A stretch of DNA of 64,000 nucleotides from Nitrosococcus halophilus Nc 4 (GCF_000024725.1 NC_013960.1:3768001-3832000), one strand, 5' to 3'. Counted from the first letter of the stretch, positions 1-9,022 are shown. Numbers and translations are program-made. Notes: generated by a model from the letters alone, not told the origin.

Positions 1-2
1 TT

Positions 3-512
3 ATTGTCCACCTCTCCTTTAGGGCAATGCTATTTACAGGCGCGGGAGGATTGGCAGGCATGGTTGCTTGGTATATGGCTGGAGGAATCCGTATTGGAGA
101 ACTCGAAATCACTCCTGATCTGATTCAAATTCCTTCCCTAGGCCGCTTTGAGCTGGCGCTGTCTCCGGTCTGGGAACCGTTCTATCAGAATCTATTCGTG
201 ATGGGGAGCTGGAATCTTCTCTGGTACCTGGTCATCGGGGTATTGGCCCTCTCTGCCATCCGCATCCTCACCCATCGCCAACTCTTTGTTGACTTCACTT
301 TTATCGGCAGTGGCTTGATTGTGGTCTTCGTTACTTTTTTCCTGACCAGCAATGCTGCTTGGGCCGAATATTACACCAGCATCAACCGGATACTGCTTCA
401 CTTGGCTCCGATCCTTTTGTTTTATATTCTGGTATTACTTCAGCAAAACTATGCCGGAAACGGCCCTAGGCCTTATTCCGGCCTACCTGCTAAGAGAGGC
501 GAACCCCAGTAG
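3..512 (+). CDS. C-terminal part of a multi-spanning membrane protein (5' end outside window)
   Basis: The frame is open to the left edge of the window, so the first in-frame ATG (27) is probably internal. About 168 residues are visible. Hydrophobic stretches at the start, around WNLLWYLVIGVLALSAI, around LIVVFVTFFLT and at LLHLAPILLFYILVLL look like membrane segments. The pattern SINRILLHLAP before the last segment resembles the end of integral-membrane glycosyltransferases or related lipid-linked sugar enzymes, but too little is present to assign a family. The last 15 or so codons are made of a dispersed inverted repeat, so the natural C-terminus may have been altered. It is convergent with the DUF2304/GT2 pair. 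Confidence 0.6.
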   Translation: MVHLSFRAMLFTGAGGLAGMVAWYMAGGIRIGELEITPDLIQIPSLGRFELALSPVWEPFYQNLFVMGSWNLLWYLVIGVLALSAIRILTHRQLFVDFTFIGSGLIVVFVTFFLTSNAAWAEYYTSINRILLHLAPILLFYILVLLQQNYAGNGPRPYSGLPAKRGEPQ

Positions 513-641
513 GCCGGAATAAGCGTCAGCGTTTCCGGCAAAAATCTGGATTCTTTACCACCAATACACAAAAGGCACTAAGAACTAACCTTGCACTCCG
601 GCAAAAATTCCGCCGGAAACAGCTCCAAACCTTATTCCGGC
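451..641. repeat. Dispersed CCGGAATAAG-type inverted repeat cluster
   Basis: Two nested inverted repeats are visible: CTTATTCCGGCCT (472-484) against AGGCCGGAATAAG (511-523), and TGCCGGAAACG (452-462) against CGTTTCCGGCA (530-540). A third copy of the arm CTTATTCCGGCC lies at 630-641 beside another CCGGAAAC word (613-620). The element covers the stop codon of the upstream membrane protein and touches the 3' end of the DUF2304 gene. Confidence 0.7.
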
Positions 642-1030
642 CGACTAGAAAGCACCTTCCCCCCGTCCTCTTCGTGGGCTTGTCGGGTTCGCTGGGCTTT
701 TTCCAAATCCGCCTCAAGTATCGCTAGACGCTGAACCAGCCGACGCAGTCTGCGCTCCTGCCGGGAACGTTCCAAGTCCATGGTTAGGACCTTAAGCAGC
801 AACAACCCCATCCCCAACACCACCGCCAAAATAGGGGGATAAGCGACACCAAAAAAAGGGGCCACCTTATCGAACAACCCCGGAAAAACCCCCAGCACCA
901 CTACCGTAGTAGCGACAACCAACCACCAAACAGCATAGGGGCCATGTAAATGATCACGGCGCACCAGGAAGAGAATTAAACCCGCAATCAAGACCCCAAT
1001 AAAGGTGGATGTCCATTGGTAATCAATCAT
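632..1030 (-). CDS. DUF2304 family membrane protein
   Basis: A 132-residue protein with three predicted membrane segments (about residues 9-24, 33-50 and 64-80), followed by a charged helical tail rich in Arg, Glu and Gln that could form a short coiled coil. Size, layout and the SxxFIGVLIAGLILFLVRR start fit the DUF2304 family, which is commonly encoded beside a polyprenol-phosphate GT2 as it is here. Its start overlaps the end of the GT2 gene by 8 bp, so the two are almost certainly co-transcribed and translationally coupled. In this family the small membrane protein is thought to assist the partner transferase; that role is inferred from context. Confidence 0.8.
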   Translation of the reverse strand: MIDYQWTSTFIGVLIAGLILFLVRRDHLHGPYAVWWLVVATTVVVLGVFPGLFDKVAPFFGVAYPPILAVVLGMGLLLLKVLTMDLERSRQERRLRRLVQRLAILEADLEKAQRTRQAHEEDGGKVLSSRPE

Positions 1031-1724
1031 CGCTGTATGCCTGCCGCCGCTTCCCGTTCATCCCTACCTTAGCTAGGCATAAGATGCTCGTTTGCAGCAT
1101 ATATTTTCCAACGATCAACCAGGAAGGAAATACCCGTGAGCCACCATAATCCCGCTCACGCATGGAGACCGGAACCTCCTTGATACGTAGCCCAGCACGG
1201 CGTAATAGCAACAACACCCCCACATCCTGATAATCAAGCAATGTTGCCTCGGAAGAAGCGAGCACGGCCATGGCGGCCTCATTATAGGCACGGAAACCGG
1301 AGGTCAAATCCTCAATCCCCAACCCCGTCAACTTCCGAAAATAAGTCCAGGCAAGCCGCCGAGCATGGCTGCCCCGCCCAGTGCAGGCGCCAATCACCAC
1401 ATCCGCCTCCCCCGAGTCTAGGGCTATAAACAGGGAAGGAAAGGCCTCCGGGAGGTGCTGGCCATCAGCATCCATAGTTAGCACCTGCTTGTAACCGGCT
1501 TTTAGGGCATAGCGGATACCTGCTTGGGTCGCCCCCCAAGCCCCTAAATTGCAACTAAGGGAGAGGACGGTAGCACCAGCAGAACGGGCAATCCCGGCTG
1601 TTTTATCAGTGCTCGCATCGTCAACCACCACCACTTCGCAGGCCAAATGCCTCTTTACTGCCCCCACGATGCTGCCAATCGTCGCTGCTTCATTGTACGC
1701 CGGAATTAAAACCACAGAGTTCAC
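1023..1724 (-). CDS. Glycosyltransferase family 2 (dolichyl/polyprenyl-phosphate sugar synthase-like)
   Basis: A 233-residue single-domain GT-A enzyme. Visible motifs are VVLIPAYNEAATIGSIV at the N-terminus, VVVVDDASTDKT for nucleotide binding, LTMDADGQHLPE as the DxD metal site, and SGFRAYN further on. This is the pattern of enzymes that move a sugar from a nucleotide onto a polyprenyl phosphate at the inner membrane. There are no C-terminal membrane helices; the downstream overlapping DUF2304 protein may provide them. The donor sugar cannot be read from the sequence. Confidence 0.87.
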   Translation of the reverse strand: MNSVVLIPAYNEAATIGSIVGAVKRHLACEVVVVDDASTDKTAGIARSAGATVLSLSCNLGAWGATQAGIRYALKAGYKQVLTMDADGQHLPEAFPSLFIALDSGEADVVIGACTGRGSHARRLAWTYFRKLTGLGIEDLTSGFRAYNEAAMAVLASSEATLLDYQDVGVLLLLRRAGLRIKEVPVSMRERDYGGSRVFPSWLIVGKYMLQTSILCLAKVGMNGKRRQAYSDD

Positions 1725-1907
1725 TAAATCCTCGCGTTATCGTGCCTACGTGCGCTTAAGCACCGTCATGACAGGCTACGACGAGACGTTAAATACGCGC
1801 AAGAGCTATATAAGACCACGGTTTTAAAGCCTGGCAATGGCAGAGACGGCGCGAACAAACCTATGAGATTTTCATAGATTCTTAGCAGCAGCAATTGGCC
1901 TCGTTGA

Positions 1908-1939
1908 CAAAAAAAACGCCAGCAAAAGCTGGCGTTTTT
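1908..1939 (-). terminator. Rho-independent terminator after the cytochrome c gene
   Basis: A perfect stem ACGCCAGC/GCTGGCGT (1916-1923 with 1928-1935) closes an AAAA loop. On the minus strand it is followed by a run of eight T residues, 28 bp after the cytochrome stop codon. T residues on the + side make it partly bidirectional. Confidence 0.9.
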
Positions 1940-1963
1940 CCCCTTGCTTCAGGAAAGCCGAAC

Positions 1964-2293
1964 TTACTTAAGGCTCTCCACAAAGGCTGCCAAGTTTTCG
2001 ATATCGCTATCGCTCATAGCCGCTGAAACTTGGTTCATGATGGCGCCAGGTCCTTGACCCTTCCGATCACCACTCTTGAAAGCATGAAGTTGCTCAGAGA
2101 TGTAATTGGCATCCTTACCTGCCAATACCGGAAACATGGCCGGGTTAGTGCTCTGGCCTTGCGGTCCGTGGCAAGCCGCGCATCCTTTTTGCGCATAGAG
2201 TGCCTTGCCAGCTTCGGCATCACCAGCCCAAACCGAAACCGAAGAACAAAACATAACAGTACCAGCTGCCGCTAGCAGAACTTTTTTCAGCAT
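1964..2293 (-). CDS. Small periplasmic class I cytochrome c
   Basis: A 109-residue precursor. Residues 1-23 form a signal peptide (KK n-region, hydrophobic core, cleavage near VWA). The mature part has one haem-attachment motif, CAACH, and a later Met in PGAIMNQVSAAMSD that can supply the sixth ligand. Length and layout fit the c5/c553-type electron carriers. The start is the ATG at 2293 because GGAGG lies 7 nt upstream; a longer GTG reading would swallow that site. The gene stands alone with its own terminator. Its redox partner cannot be told from here. Confidence 0.9.
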   Translation of the reverse strand: MLKKVLLAAAGTVMFCSSVSVWAGDAEAGKALYAQKGCAACHGPQGQSTNPAMFPVLAGKDANYISEQLHAFKSGDRKGQGPGAIMNQVSAAMSDSDIENLAAFVESLK

Positions 2294-2316
2294 TCTTTCT
2301 TCCTCCACAATCTTAA

Positions 2317-2544
2317 ATGAACAAAATTATTAAACGTAAATCCTTATAAATTTTGTTACTTTTGGGTGCCTTAAACACACCGCAGGCGATTCTGGCTGAG
2401 AGTGGAACCAATGTAAAGCAACCATTCCGTCAGGCTGACTCCTTCCTATTCTCAGCCACTCCCTCACACGGCAAAAAGAAGATTTATGTACGGGATCTTC
2501 TGATGGGACCGGTAAGATACTCGGAAGGGGGTTTGGGAAAATAA
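2317..2544 (+). pseudogene. Remnant of a small secreted protein with an in-frame stop inside its signal peptide
   Basis: From ATG 2317 the frame reads MNKIIKRKSL, then TAA at 2347, and continues open as ILLLLGALNTPQAILAE followed by about 47 polar residues to the stop at 2544. Ignoring the TAA, the start is a textbook signal peptide (basic n-region, leucine-rich core, A-x-A-like end). No Shine-Dalgarno sequence is seen before 2317, and TTG 2353 is a poor restart. I do not recognise the mature part. It is best read as a decayed gene, though chance cannot be excluded. Confidence 0.4.
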
Positions 2545-2635
2545 TACCAACATCCCAGGATACCGTCCATAAGGTTCTAAGTCCACTGGCAACGCTTCGC
2601 TTACGCCGGCCAGAGAATAAGTCTGGATGGACCCT

Positions 2636-3727
2636 TTAATATTTCAATACCGCTCCCATTTTCTCCAAAAATATTTCCTTATTAAATCTCCGTGCTTGCC
2701 TTTCACAGGCTTCTCGCATCTCCAATGCCCGCTTCGGAGTAAGGGTTTGGACGGCAGAGATAATCTCCATGGGCGTCGGATTGGGAGGCATCAATAGCCC
2801 TGTTTCGCCATCAATGATGGTTTCCAATAACCCCCCTTCTGCCACACCTATCACGGGTTTACCTGCCGCCATGGATTCCACGGGGGACATGCCAAAGTCT
2901 TCATCTTTCGGAATGTAAAGAGTCGCAATGGCATTGCCCAGCAAGGCGGATAACTGATCCTGTCCCGGCCAACCCACAAAATGAATATTGCGGGCCCCCT
3001 CGGCCATATGCCTAAGGCGAGGTAAATCACTCCCCTCGGATACCACCACCAAGCGCTTGTCCGGCATCTGCAAAAATGCCTGGATAATGATATCAACCCG
3101 CTTATGGGGTTCAAGCCGAGCAAGCGAAAGGTAATAATTGCCCTGTCCTTGCCATCGGAATCGTTCTATCTCGCAGGGGGGATAAATGACTATCGTCTCC
3201 TGCCCCAAATAGTGCCGATACTTGCGGGCAACGCACTCCGAATTGGCAATCACCAAATCCATCTGGGCAATTGCCGCTTCATATCGAAGTTTGCTATAAG
3301 CAATCAAGGCCTGAAACGCCGGTTTCTGCCACCATGGACATTGCCCAAGATAATAATCCTTAAGATCATAGGCGAACCGCAAGGGACTGGTATGGCAATA
3401 GAGAATATTACGCCCTTTATGGTGATGCACCGCTACAGGCGCATAGACACCACTGTACAGCACCACTTCATAACGGGATAAAAATGCCGTACGAGAACGG
3501 AAAAGCCTCATGGTTTTCAGGGCGCGCCAGGCTGGAGACCGGGCTATACTTCCCAGCTCTATGCATTTCAAACCCACCATCTCCCCATCAGGAATCACCC
3601 CATGGTTACGGGCACCGACACAAAGGTCAAACTCTGGAAATGCCCGCGCCAACAGCAGGGTCACCCGTTCAGCCCCCCCTGGCACCTGCAAGAAGTCGTA
3701 GAGGATTATTCCTTTGGCCCGCGGCAA
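2636..3727 (-). CDS. Glycosyltransferase family 4/group 1
   Basis: A GT-B enzyme of about 363 residues. The N-terminal half carries YDFLQVPGGAERVTLLLA and VIANSECVARKY. The C-terminal half has YLSLARLEPHKRVD (start of the nucleotide-sugar domain) and the EDFGMSPVESMAAGKPVIG donor-phosphate motif (EX7E type), then GGLLETI and TGLLMPP. It likely adds one sugar to a cell-surface glycan from the cytoplasmic side. The start is uncertain: TTG 3727 has AGGAG 8 nt upstream and fits the family, while a longer TTG at 3778 has none. It ends a minus-strand series that begins with the 1307-residue fusion 67 bp upstream. Confidence 0.85.
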   Translation of the reverse strand: MPRAKGIILYDFLQVPGGAERVTLLLARAFPEFDLCVGARNHGVIPDGEMVGLKCIELGSIARSPAWRALKTMRLFRSRTAFLSRYEVVLYSGVYAPVAVHHHKGRNILYCHTSPLRFAYDLKDYYLGQCPWWQKPAFQALIAYSKLRYEAAIAQMDLVIANSECVARKYRHYLGQETIVIYPPCEIERFRWQGQGNYYLSLARLEPHKRVDIIIQAFLQMPDKRLVVVSEGSDLPRLRHMAEGARNIHFVGWPGQDQLSALLGNAIATLYIPKDEDFGMSPVESMAAGKPVIGVAEGGLLETIIDGETGLLMPPNPTPMEIISAVQTLTPKRALEMREACERQARRFNKEIFLEKMGAVLKY

Positions 3728-3794
3728 TCCATTAACTCCTGAACATAGGCGAGAGTTTCCCGTACCTCCCGTTTGCAATCAAAGAATGAAATAA

Positions 3795-6700
3795 CTAGTA
3801 CAACATAAACTCAACAGCTACTTCGCATCCATCCGTTTCCAATATTTTTAAAAACGCTTCCCCTGCTGCTTCACGACTGAACCGATAAGACCGTTGGCGC
3901 GCTGAATAAGATAAATGATCGTATTGGGCTTTGTTCGTCAGAAACAGATTCCCACAATATTGAGTATGCTCCATTAATTCTTTTTCATTACCAAACACGA
4001 ACCCATTGCGGCCGTGTTCCACGATTTCTTTCTGCCCAGCGGCATTTATCACGATGGGGACGCACCCATAGGACATCGCTTCCACGGTGGTTATCCCGAA
4101 ATGCTCATACAAGTCCGGCCGCTTACTGATATCCTCATTCAATCCGGTTGCATGCCAGTAAATGGCGGATTTCATATAGAAATATTTCAAATCGTCCAAT
4201 GGCAAATCAACATGAAAATCTACGGGATAGCCTTCTGCTTCTTGCCGCACCGCGTCCAGATATTCTATTTGGTCGTGATGAACTTGACCGACAAAAGTTA
4301 GCCGCCATTCATCATCCAAAATATTGTTATCCTTCATCCATTTGAACACCTTGACCATCTCTAGTTGCTTCTTGTTATGGCCTTCTTTAAAAAAACGGCC
4401 GACATTAAGAATTCTTTTTTCTTTCTGAATGAGGGTCAAATCGGTATTTGGAATAGCGACTGATGGATATAACAGCTCACTGTCAACCCCCCACCACTGT
4501 TTCACCCAGTGGGCGGTATAATTTGAATTTGCTAGAAAGCCATTATAGGTGGCTAGAAAGTCTTTGGCTTCATCCGGCCTATCATCAAGCCGATAGGGAA
4601 AACTCACGATGTAATAGGAAAAACGGCTTGCACATTTTAAATCGGAACCAAAGGCGGAATTGACAAAAATATCGTATTGGGAGGTGGCCTCAGGATGGTA
4701 ATGTAAATATTCGGGACTGACTATCCGTTTCCGGCAAAACTTAAGTTCTATACCGAACTGCCTCTCAAGAGTGGCAATACTAAAATCATTCTCCGAAATC
4801 AGCTCCACTGGACCCAGCCTTTGTAGAGTCTGGGCGATGACACAAGCATGATGCTCGCCACCACCGAGGGTATTCCAGAAATTATTGTAAACCGCGATTT
4901 TATAAAATCTATTTTTTCGTTTTAAAAAGCCGCCTTCTGCAATCATCGGCAGCAATCGTTCCCAATCAGTGAAAATTTGCGGTATTTTCCTCGCAAATTC
5001 CTGCTCTTCCGGGGTGCATGAGGGGTTCTGGTAATAGGAATGGAGGTGATCAAGCTCCGCTTTTGTTTCCTGCCACTGGCTTTTCCAGAGATCTTCCGGG
5101 TAGTGGGAGGCAAGAAATAAAATTCTGTTTCTATTGACATAATATCTAAAAAATACGGAGTTTTCTTTGCTGCTCGAGGCATGCTTATGATAAATAACGC
5201 TTTCTGGGCAATAGGCCAAACCATAGCCCGCCTCCCTGAGGCGCAACGAAAGCTCCGTGTCTTCAAAATAGGCAAAGAAGTCCCCGGCAAATATAGGTTT
5301 TCCTCTCAGCGCTTCACGCCGAATTAACATGGCGCCACCGCAAAGGGCCGTTACCGCCTCCTTGCTGTCGAACTGCCCTTCGTCGGGTTCGCCGAATCCT
5401 CGGTCCCTGACTTCTCCCCACTCATCCGCCTCGGAAGCCGCATTATTAATGAGGTAGCGAAGGGCAGGGCTCTCCGTTCGACCTTTGAACTCTAACGCCA
5501 CTTCAGACCACTGCTGCCCATTTACCAAACAAGTGGCCGCCTCATGGAGGGCGGAAGAAGAAATCTTGAGGGTGGTTTCAGCATCTACTTCGCTTTTTAA
5601 TCGAAGCTTCACTGACGTTTGCCCTTCGCAGATAGGGAACTGAAGCTTTGCTCTTTGCTTGAAGCGGATACATCGTTTACCGCCCAAGTTCTGTTCTTGC
5701 TCCCAACCTTGGGAAAAAAACCACTTTTTATAGACGGGGGCCGATTCCTCTAGAGCCGAAATGTCCATCCAGATATCCACATTTGCCGAGGCTTTAAGTT
5801 CTATCGGGGCGAATTTTTTCCAAAATAATATTTTGGGACCGACAGCCCCGATTTTCGGAGAGTGTTCTATGCAGGCCACCAATCCTTTCAGCCAATCTCT
5901 ATCCGCTGCCATGTCATTATTGACTAGGCATAAATACCGCCCGCTGGAAACTTCAGCCCCGATATTATTACCTTCCGCAAAACCCGTATTTTCCGCCAAT
6001 GCTACGATTTTCACTGTCGGGAAATGGTCTCTAAGGTAATCAATGGAGCCATCGGAAGATCCATTGTCGACCAATATAATTTCGAAATCCGGGTAACTTT
6101 GCCCTTGAAGCGAGACCAGGAGATCCTGTAAATGATGCTGCCCGTTGTAATTAACGATAATGATACTGACTTTCCTTTTATTTTCTAAATCATTTATCAG
6201 AAAATAATCGGGATCTTCAAATTCCTGGATCGCTCCTTCATAGCCCACCAAGGGGGAACCCTGTAGCATCCGGCTGTAATAATTGACTACACCCTTGGCC
6301 GTGGTTGGCTTTTTAACGAAAGTGACATAGGCATTGCGGATTCGTTCCCGGTTCAGCAATTTCAGGCTCTTGCGCGGATGACGAATAGCCAACAAAGTAA
6401 CCTGCAACATCAGGTGCAGATTACCCGGATGCTTGGCAAAAGGATCGAACAACCTATCGTAAACTTTTCTGACTGGCCAGGTGATTCCCATTCCTAAGCG
6501 ATAACTCAAGGAAGTTTTTATATCCTCTATCTGCCTCATTGCACCTTGAAAGTGCCCATCTATTTCTTGTTGAACCGCAATGAGCGCTTTTAATTCCCGC
6601 TCCTTGGCTGTGCGAATGGCATTGATTTCTTCTTCCTTTGCCACCTGGAGAGTTTTGACTTCCTCATCCTTTTGCCTCATCAGAGCGGTGGTTTCATTCA

Positions 6701-7718
6701 CCATGCGCAAAGTCAGTTCATTGAGCTCCTGATCTTTGCGCTCCAACTGTTGCTTAAACCATTGCAGCTCAGCCTGTTTCTGCCCTTCTAGTTCTTGAGC
6801 TTTTTTTTCTACCTCTTCATTGAGTTCTTTTTTGAAATAGCGTAATTGGCAACGGTAATTTCTTGCCTCCAAGGCGAGCGGATCAATCTTATCCAGCAAA
6901 CTCCTAGCCCGTTCCCTTGACCATCCAGAAGCTGCGAACTGAGTAAGGCCTTCATATAAATCCAATAGGCCAGGTATATTCTCGTTTTCCTGGCGGACAT
7001 CTTCCATTGTTGAGGCTGAATGGCATAATTTGGTATCAACGAATTGCTCCACAAACCAATCGATCTGTCCATGACTTAAACTTTCATCATTATTTTTTTC
7101 GATAAATCGAATTAACCGCGTCAGCTCCCCGTGTGGCTCCCGTAACAAACCCAGATAGTCGATAAACAAAGGATCGGTTGACTGCGCTTGCAAATAGCGC
7201 AAAATCAAATAATAGTGGTTAATCCATAAAATCAGACCTTTTCGTTGTTCGAACCCATTACGCACATTCAGTGAATTGGCCACATCGATTGGATTCCGAA
7301 CAGAAACCACAAAACACGTTTGGATACCTGCTTGCTTTGCCGCGGCGAGCCAAAAGGGTAAGACCAGGCTTAGCCGTGGGTCTTTTACGGCAGCGATCCG
7401 GCTTGCCGACGCTTTTTCCGCCAACAGGGCGGCTACCCGAGCTCGCAGGGGGGCAAGATCGCTCCTGGTAAAGTCGATAAAGGGAAAGGTGGTAGGAATA
7501 TCCCAGCGTAAATCCAAGTTCTCTAATAAAGCGGTATTGATTTCAAACGCATCCCTATCTTCCCAGAACCCCTTCGGGTTATCGAAGGCCGGGGGCATTA
7601 ACCTCTCCCCCAAATCGGCCCCCGAAACCTCTACGGCCTTAGCCAGAAGGCTTGTGCCAGACCGATGCATCCCCAGCACAAAGATCAAACGTCTTTCCCT
7701 TTCCTCAAGGATCGTCAT
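3795..7718 (-). CDS. Sulfotransferase / coiled-coil / GT2 / GT4 fusion protein
   Basis: A 1307-residue multidomain protein. Residues 10-280 are a sulfotransferase-like P-loop domain (GMHRSGTS at 16-23 for the PAPS 5'-phosphosulfate, VVSVRNPIDVANSL at 137-150 for the 3'-phosphate). Residues about 295-400 are a charged coiled coil. Residues 517-860 are a GT2 domain (VSIIIVNYNG; VDNGSSDGS; LVNND at the metal site; FAYFEDTELSLRLREAGYG), interrupted by roughly 150 extra residues (640-790). Residues 940-1290 are a GT4-like domain (NVGRFFKEGHNKKQ; EHFGITTVEAMSYGCVPIV). One chain could thus elongate and sulfate a glycan. The downstream GT4 gene follows after 67 bp. Substrates are unknown. Confidence 0.88.
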   Translation of the reverse strand: MTILEERERRLIFVLGMHRSGTSLLAKAVEVSGADLGERLMPPAFDNPKGFWEDRDAFEINTALLENLDLRWDIPTTFPFIDFTRSDLAPLRARVAALLAEKASASRIAAVKDPRLSLVLPFWLAAAKQAGIQTCFVVSVRNPIDVANSLNVRNGFEQRKGLILWINHYYLILRYLQAQSTDPLFIDYLGLLREPHGELTRLIRFIEKNNDESLSHGQIDWFVEQFVDTKLCHSASTMEDVRQENENIPGLLDLYEGLTQFAASGWSRERARSLLDKIDPLALEARNYRCQLRYFKKELNEEVEKKAQELEGQKQAELQWFKQQLERKDQELNELTLRMVNETTALMRQKDEEVKTLQVAKEEEINAIRTAKERELKALIAVQQEIDGHFQGAMRQIEDIKTSLSYRLGMGITWPVRKVYDRLFDPFAKHPGNLHLMLQVTLLAIRHPRKSLKLLNRERIRNAYVTFVKKPTTAKGVVNYYSRMLQGSPLVGYEGAIQEFEDPDYFLINDLENKRKVSIIIVNYNGQHHLQDLLVSLQGQSYPDFEIILVDNGSSDGSIDYLRDHFPTVKIVALAENTGFAEGNNIGAEVSSGRYLCLVNNDMAADRDWLKGLVACIEHSPKIGAVGPKILFWKKFAPIELKASANVDIWMDISALEESAPVYKKWFFSQGWEQEQNLGGKRCIRFKQRAKLQFPICEGQTSVKLRLKSEVDAETTLKISSSALHEAATCLVNGQQWSEVALEFKGRTESPALRYLINNAASEADEWGEVRDRGFGEPDEGQFDSKEAVTALCGGAMLIRREALRGKPIFAGDFFAYFEDTELSLRLREAGYGLAYCPESVIYHKHASSSKENSVFFRYYVNRNRILFLASHYPEDLWKSQWQETKAELDHLHSYYQNPSCTPEEQEFARKIPQIFTDWERLLPMIAEGGFLKRKNRFYKIAVYNNFWNTLGGGEHHACVIAQTLQRLGPVELISENDFSIATLERQFGIELKFCRKRIVSPEYLHYHPEATSQYDIFVNSAFGSDLKCASRFSYYIVSFPYRLDDRPDEAKDFLATYNGFLANSNYTAHWVKQWWGVDSELLYPSVAIPNTDLTLIQKEKRILNVGRFFKEGHNKKQLEMVKVFKWMKDNNILDDEWRLTFVGQVHHDQIEYLDAVRQEAEGYPVDFHVDLPLDDLKYFYMKSAIYWHATGLNEDISKRPDLYEHFGITTVEAMSYGCVPIVINAAGQKEIVEHGRNGFVFGNEKELMEHTQYCGNLFLTNKAQYDHLSYSARQRSYRFSREAAGEAFLKILETDGCEVAVEFMLY

Positions 7719-7936
7719 ATCACCTCAACCCAACTGATGGCCGCTCCTTATTCAATCAAATCAACTTTCAGGTGAATACCGCCACTGTTCACACCATCTT
7801 CGCTCATGGGTGACGTATCTCCTCTGATGTTTATTAGTCTTTCGCAAAACCGATTTCAGCAGGGTGCGCTGCCTCTTTCCATCAATTCCCGCTCAAAAAC
7901 CATATTCAGTTATAACTCAATATAGTCAGATAGATT

Positions 7937-9022
7937 CTAAATGTGATTTACAATCTTTTGAGCAAAATATTTAGCTAACTCGCGTTGAGATTCATATTCC
8001 TCTCGATTTTCATCAATCAAATTCTGAAAAACTCCCAATGGTTGAGACCCTTCGATTAGCCTATCGAAATCCACAGATCTTCCAGACAACCTAAACAAGC
8101 TTGTAATATCATTAACGTATCTTTCGAAGTAACTAACAGCGAGCGGCATCGCTTCCTTATCGACAAGAAAGTCTGAGTATGCTGGTAAAGTCAATCTATC
8201 AGTGCCCTTGGTCTGTTCTTTCACTTTATCAACAATATCAAATGCTAATCGGAGCGGTTGCATCTTTTCATTCCTGCCAAGCTGCGCCCCCTTGATATTT
8301 TTATCTAAGAAAAGCGCCATAGCATTTCTAATAGAAGTTATCGTAAGATAGCTCAAGGAAACGTTACGATATTCTTTCGTTGGTGACCCACCTATTGTTG
8401 CCCCTACAGTATTGCTTAAAAAATAATCCCATAGCGGCATTTTTCCTAATCTTGGTTGCAGGCATAATGGCAAGATATTGAATCCTGCTTCTCGCCACCA
8501 ACGCGCTCTTTCCGTCAAGACCAGAGCCTCTTTTAACCTAGCCGAGTCTCCGTAATTCTTCAGGTAAGAAGTAGGCGTGCCGACGAATCCATGTTTAACT
8601 TCTTCTTGCCACATAGATAACTCACGCTCTAGATGTGGCTTCGCTACAATTACTGTTACGGCCTTGTCTCCTTTAAGTACGTTTTCAAGTCGCCTAATTC
8701 GTTTAATATTCCATGTCCACATCGTCTCAGACGACACTATAATTTTTTTCGCTCCGTGCTCCATCGCCTCTCGTCTGATATCGTCCACCAACTCGTCGAA
8801 GGCAGGAATGTCCTTTACTCCCAGAGCCTCCGCATAGGGCGCACGACCATTTATCTCCTTGTTTAATGAAAAATTAAGCATATGATGCGCCGCATGTAGT
8901 ATACCTTTTTCAGGATACAAACAATTGTTGTTAGACAATAACGCAGTCCTCGCTTCATGCAGAGCAAACTGAATTGTTGTCGTTCCTGTTTTATTTGGGC
9001 CAATATGAAAAAACCATTCCAT
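7937..9022 (-). CDS. Sulfotransferase-like P-loop protein
   Basis: A 361-residue protein starting WFFHIGPNKTGTTTIQ, which matches the 5'-phosphosulfate loop of bacterial sulfotransferases (usual form HIGxxKTGTTSIQ). IIVSSETMW and VTVIVAKPHLERELSMW lie where the 3'-phosphate-binding strand and helix are expected, although the usual Arg/Ser pair is not clear. ATG 9022 is preferred, with GAGGG upstream, over the TTG at 9112. The gene is visibly richer in A and T (many AAT, AAA and ATT codons) than its neighbours, which suggests recent acquisition. It is separated from the large fusion gene by about 220 bp. Confidence 0.65.
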   Translation of the reverse strand: MEWFFHIGPNKTGTTTIQFALHEARTALLSNNNCLYPEKGILHAAHHMLNFSLNKEINGRAPYAEALGVKDIPAFDELVDDIRREAMEHGAKKIIVSSETMWTWNIKRIRRLENVLKGDKAVTVIVAKPHLERELSMWQEEVKHGFVGTPTSYLKNYGDSARLKEALVLTERARWWREAGFNILPLCLQPRLGKMPLWDYFLSNTVGATIGGSPTKEYRNVSLSYLTITSIRNAMALFLDKNIKGAQLGRNEKMQPLRLAFDIVDKVKEQTKGTDRLTLPAYSDFLVDKEAMPLAVSYFERYVNDITSLFRLSGRSVDFDRLIEGSQPLGVFQNLIDENREEYESQRELAKYFAQKIVNHI

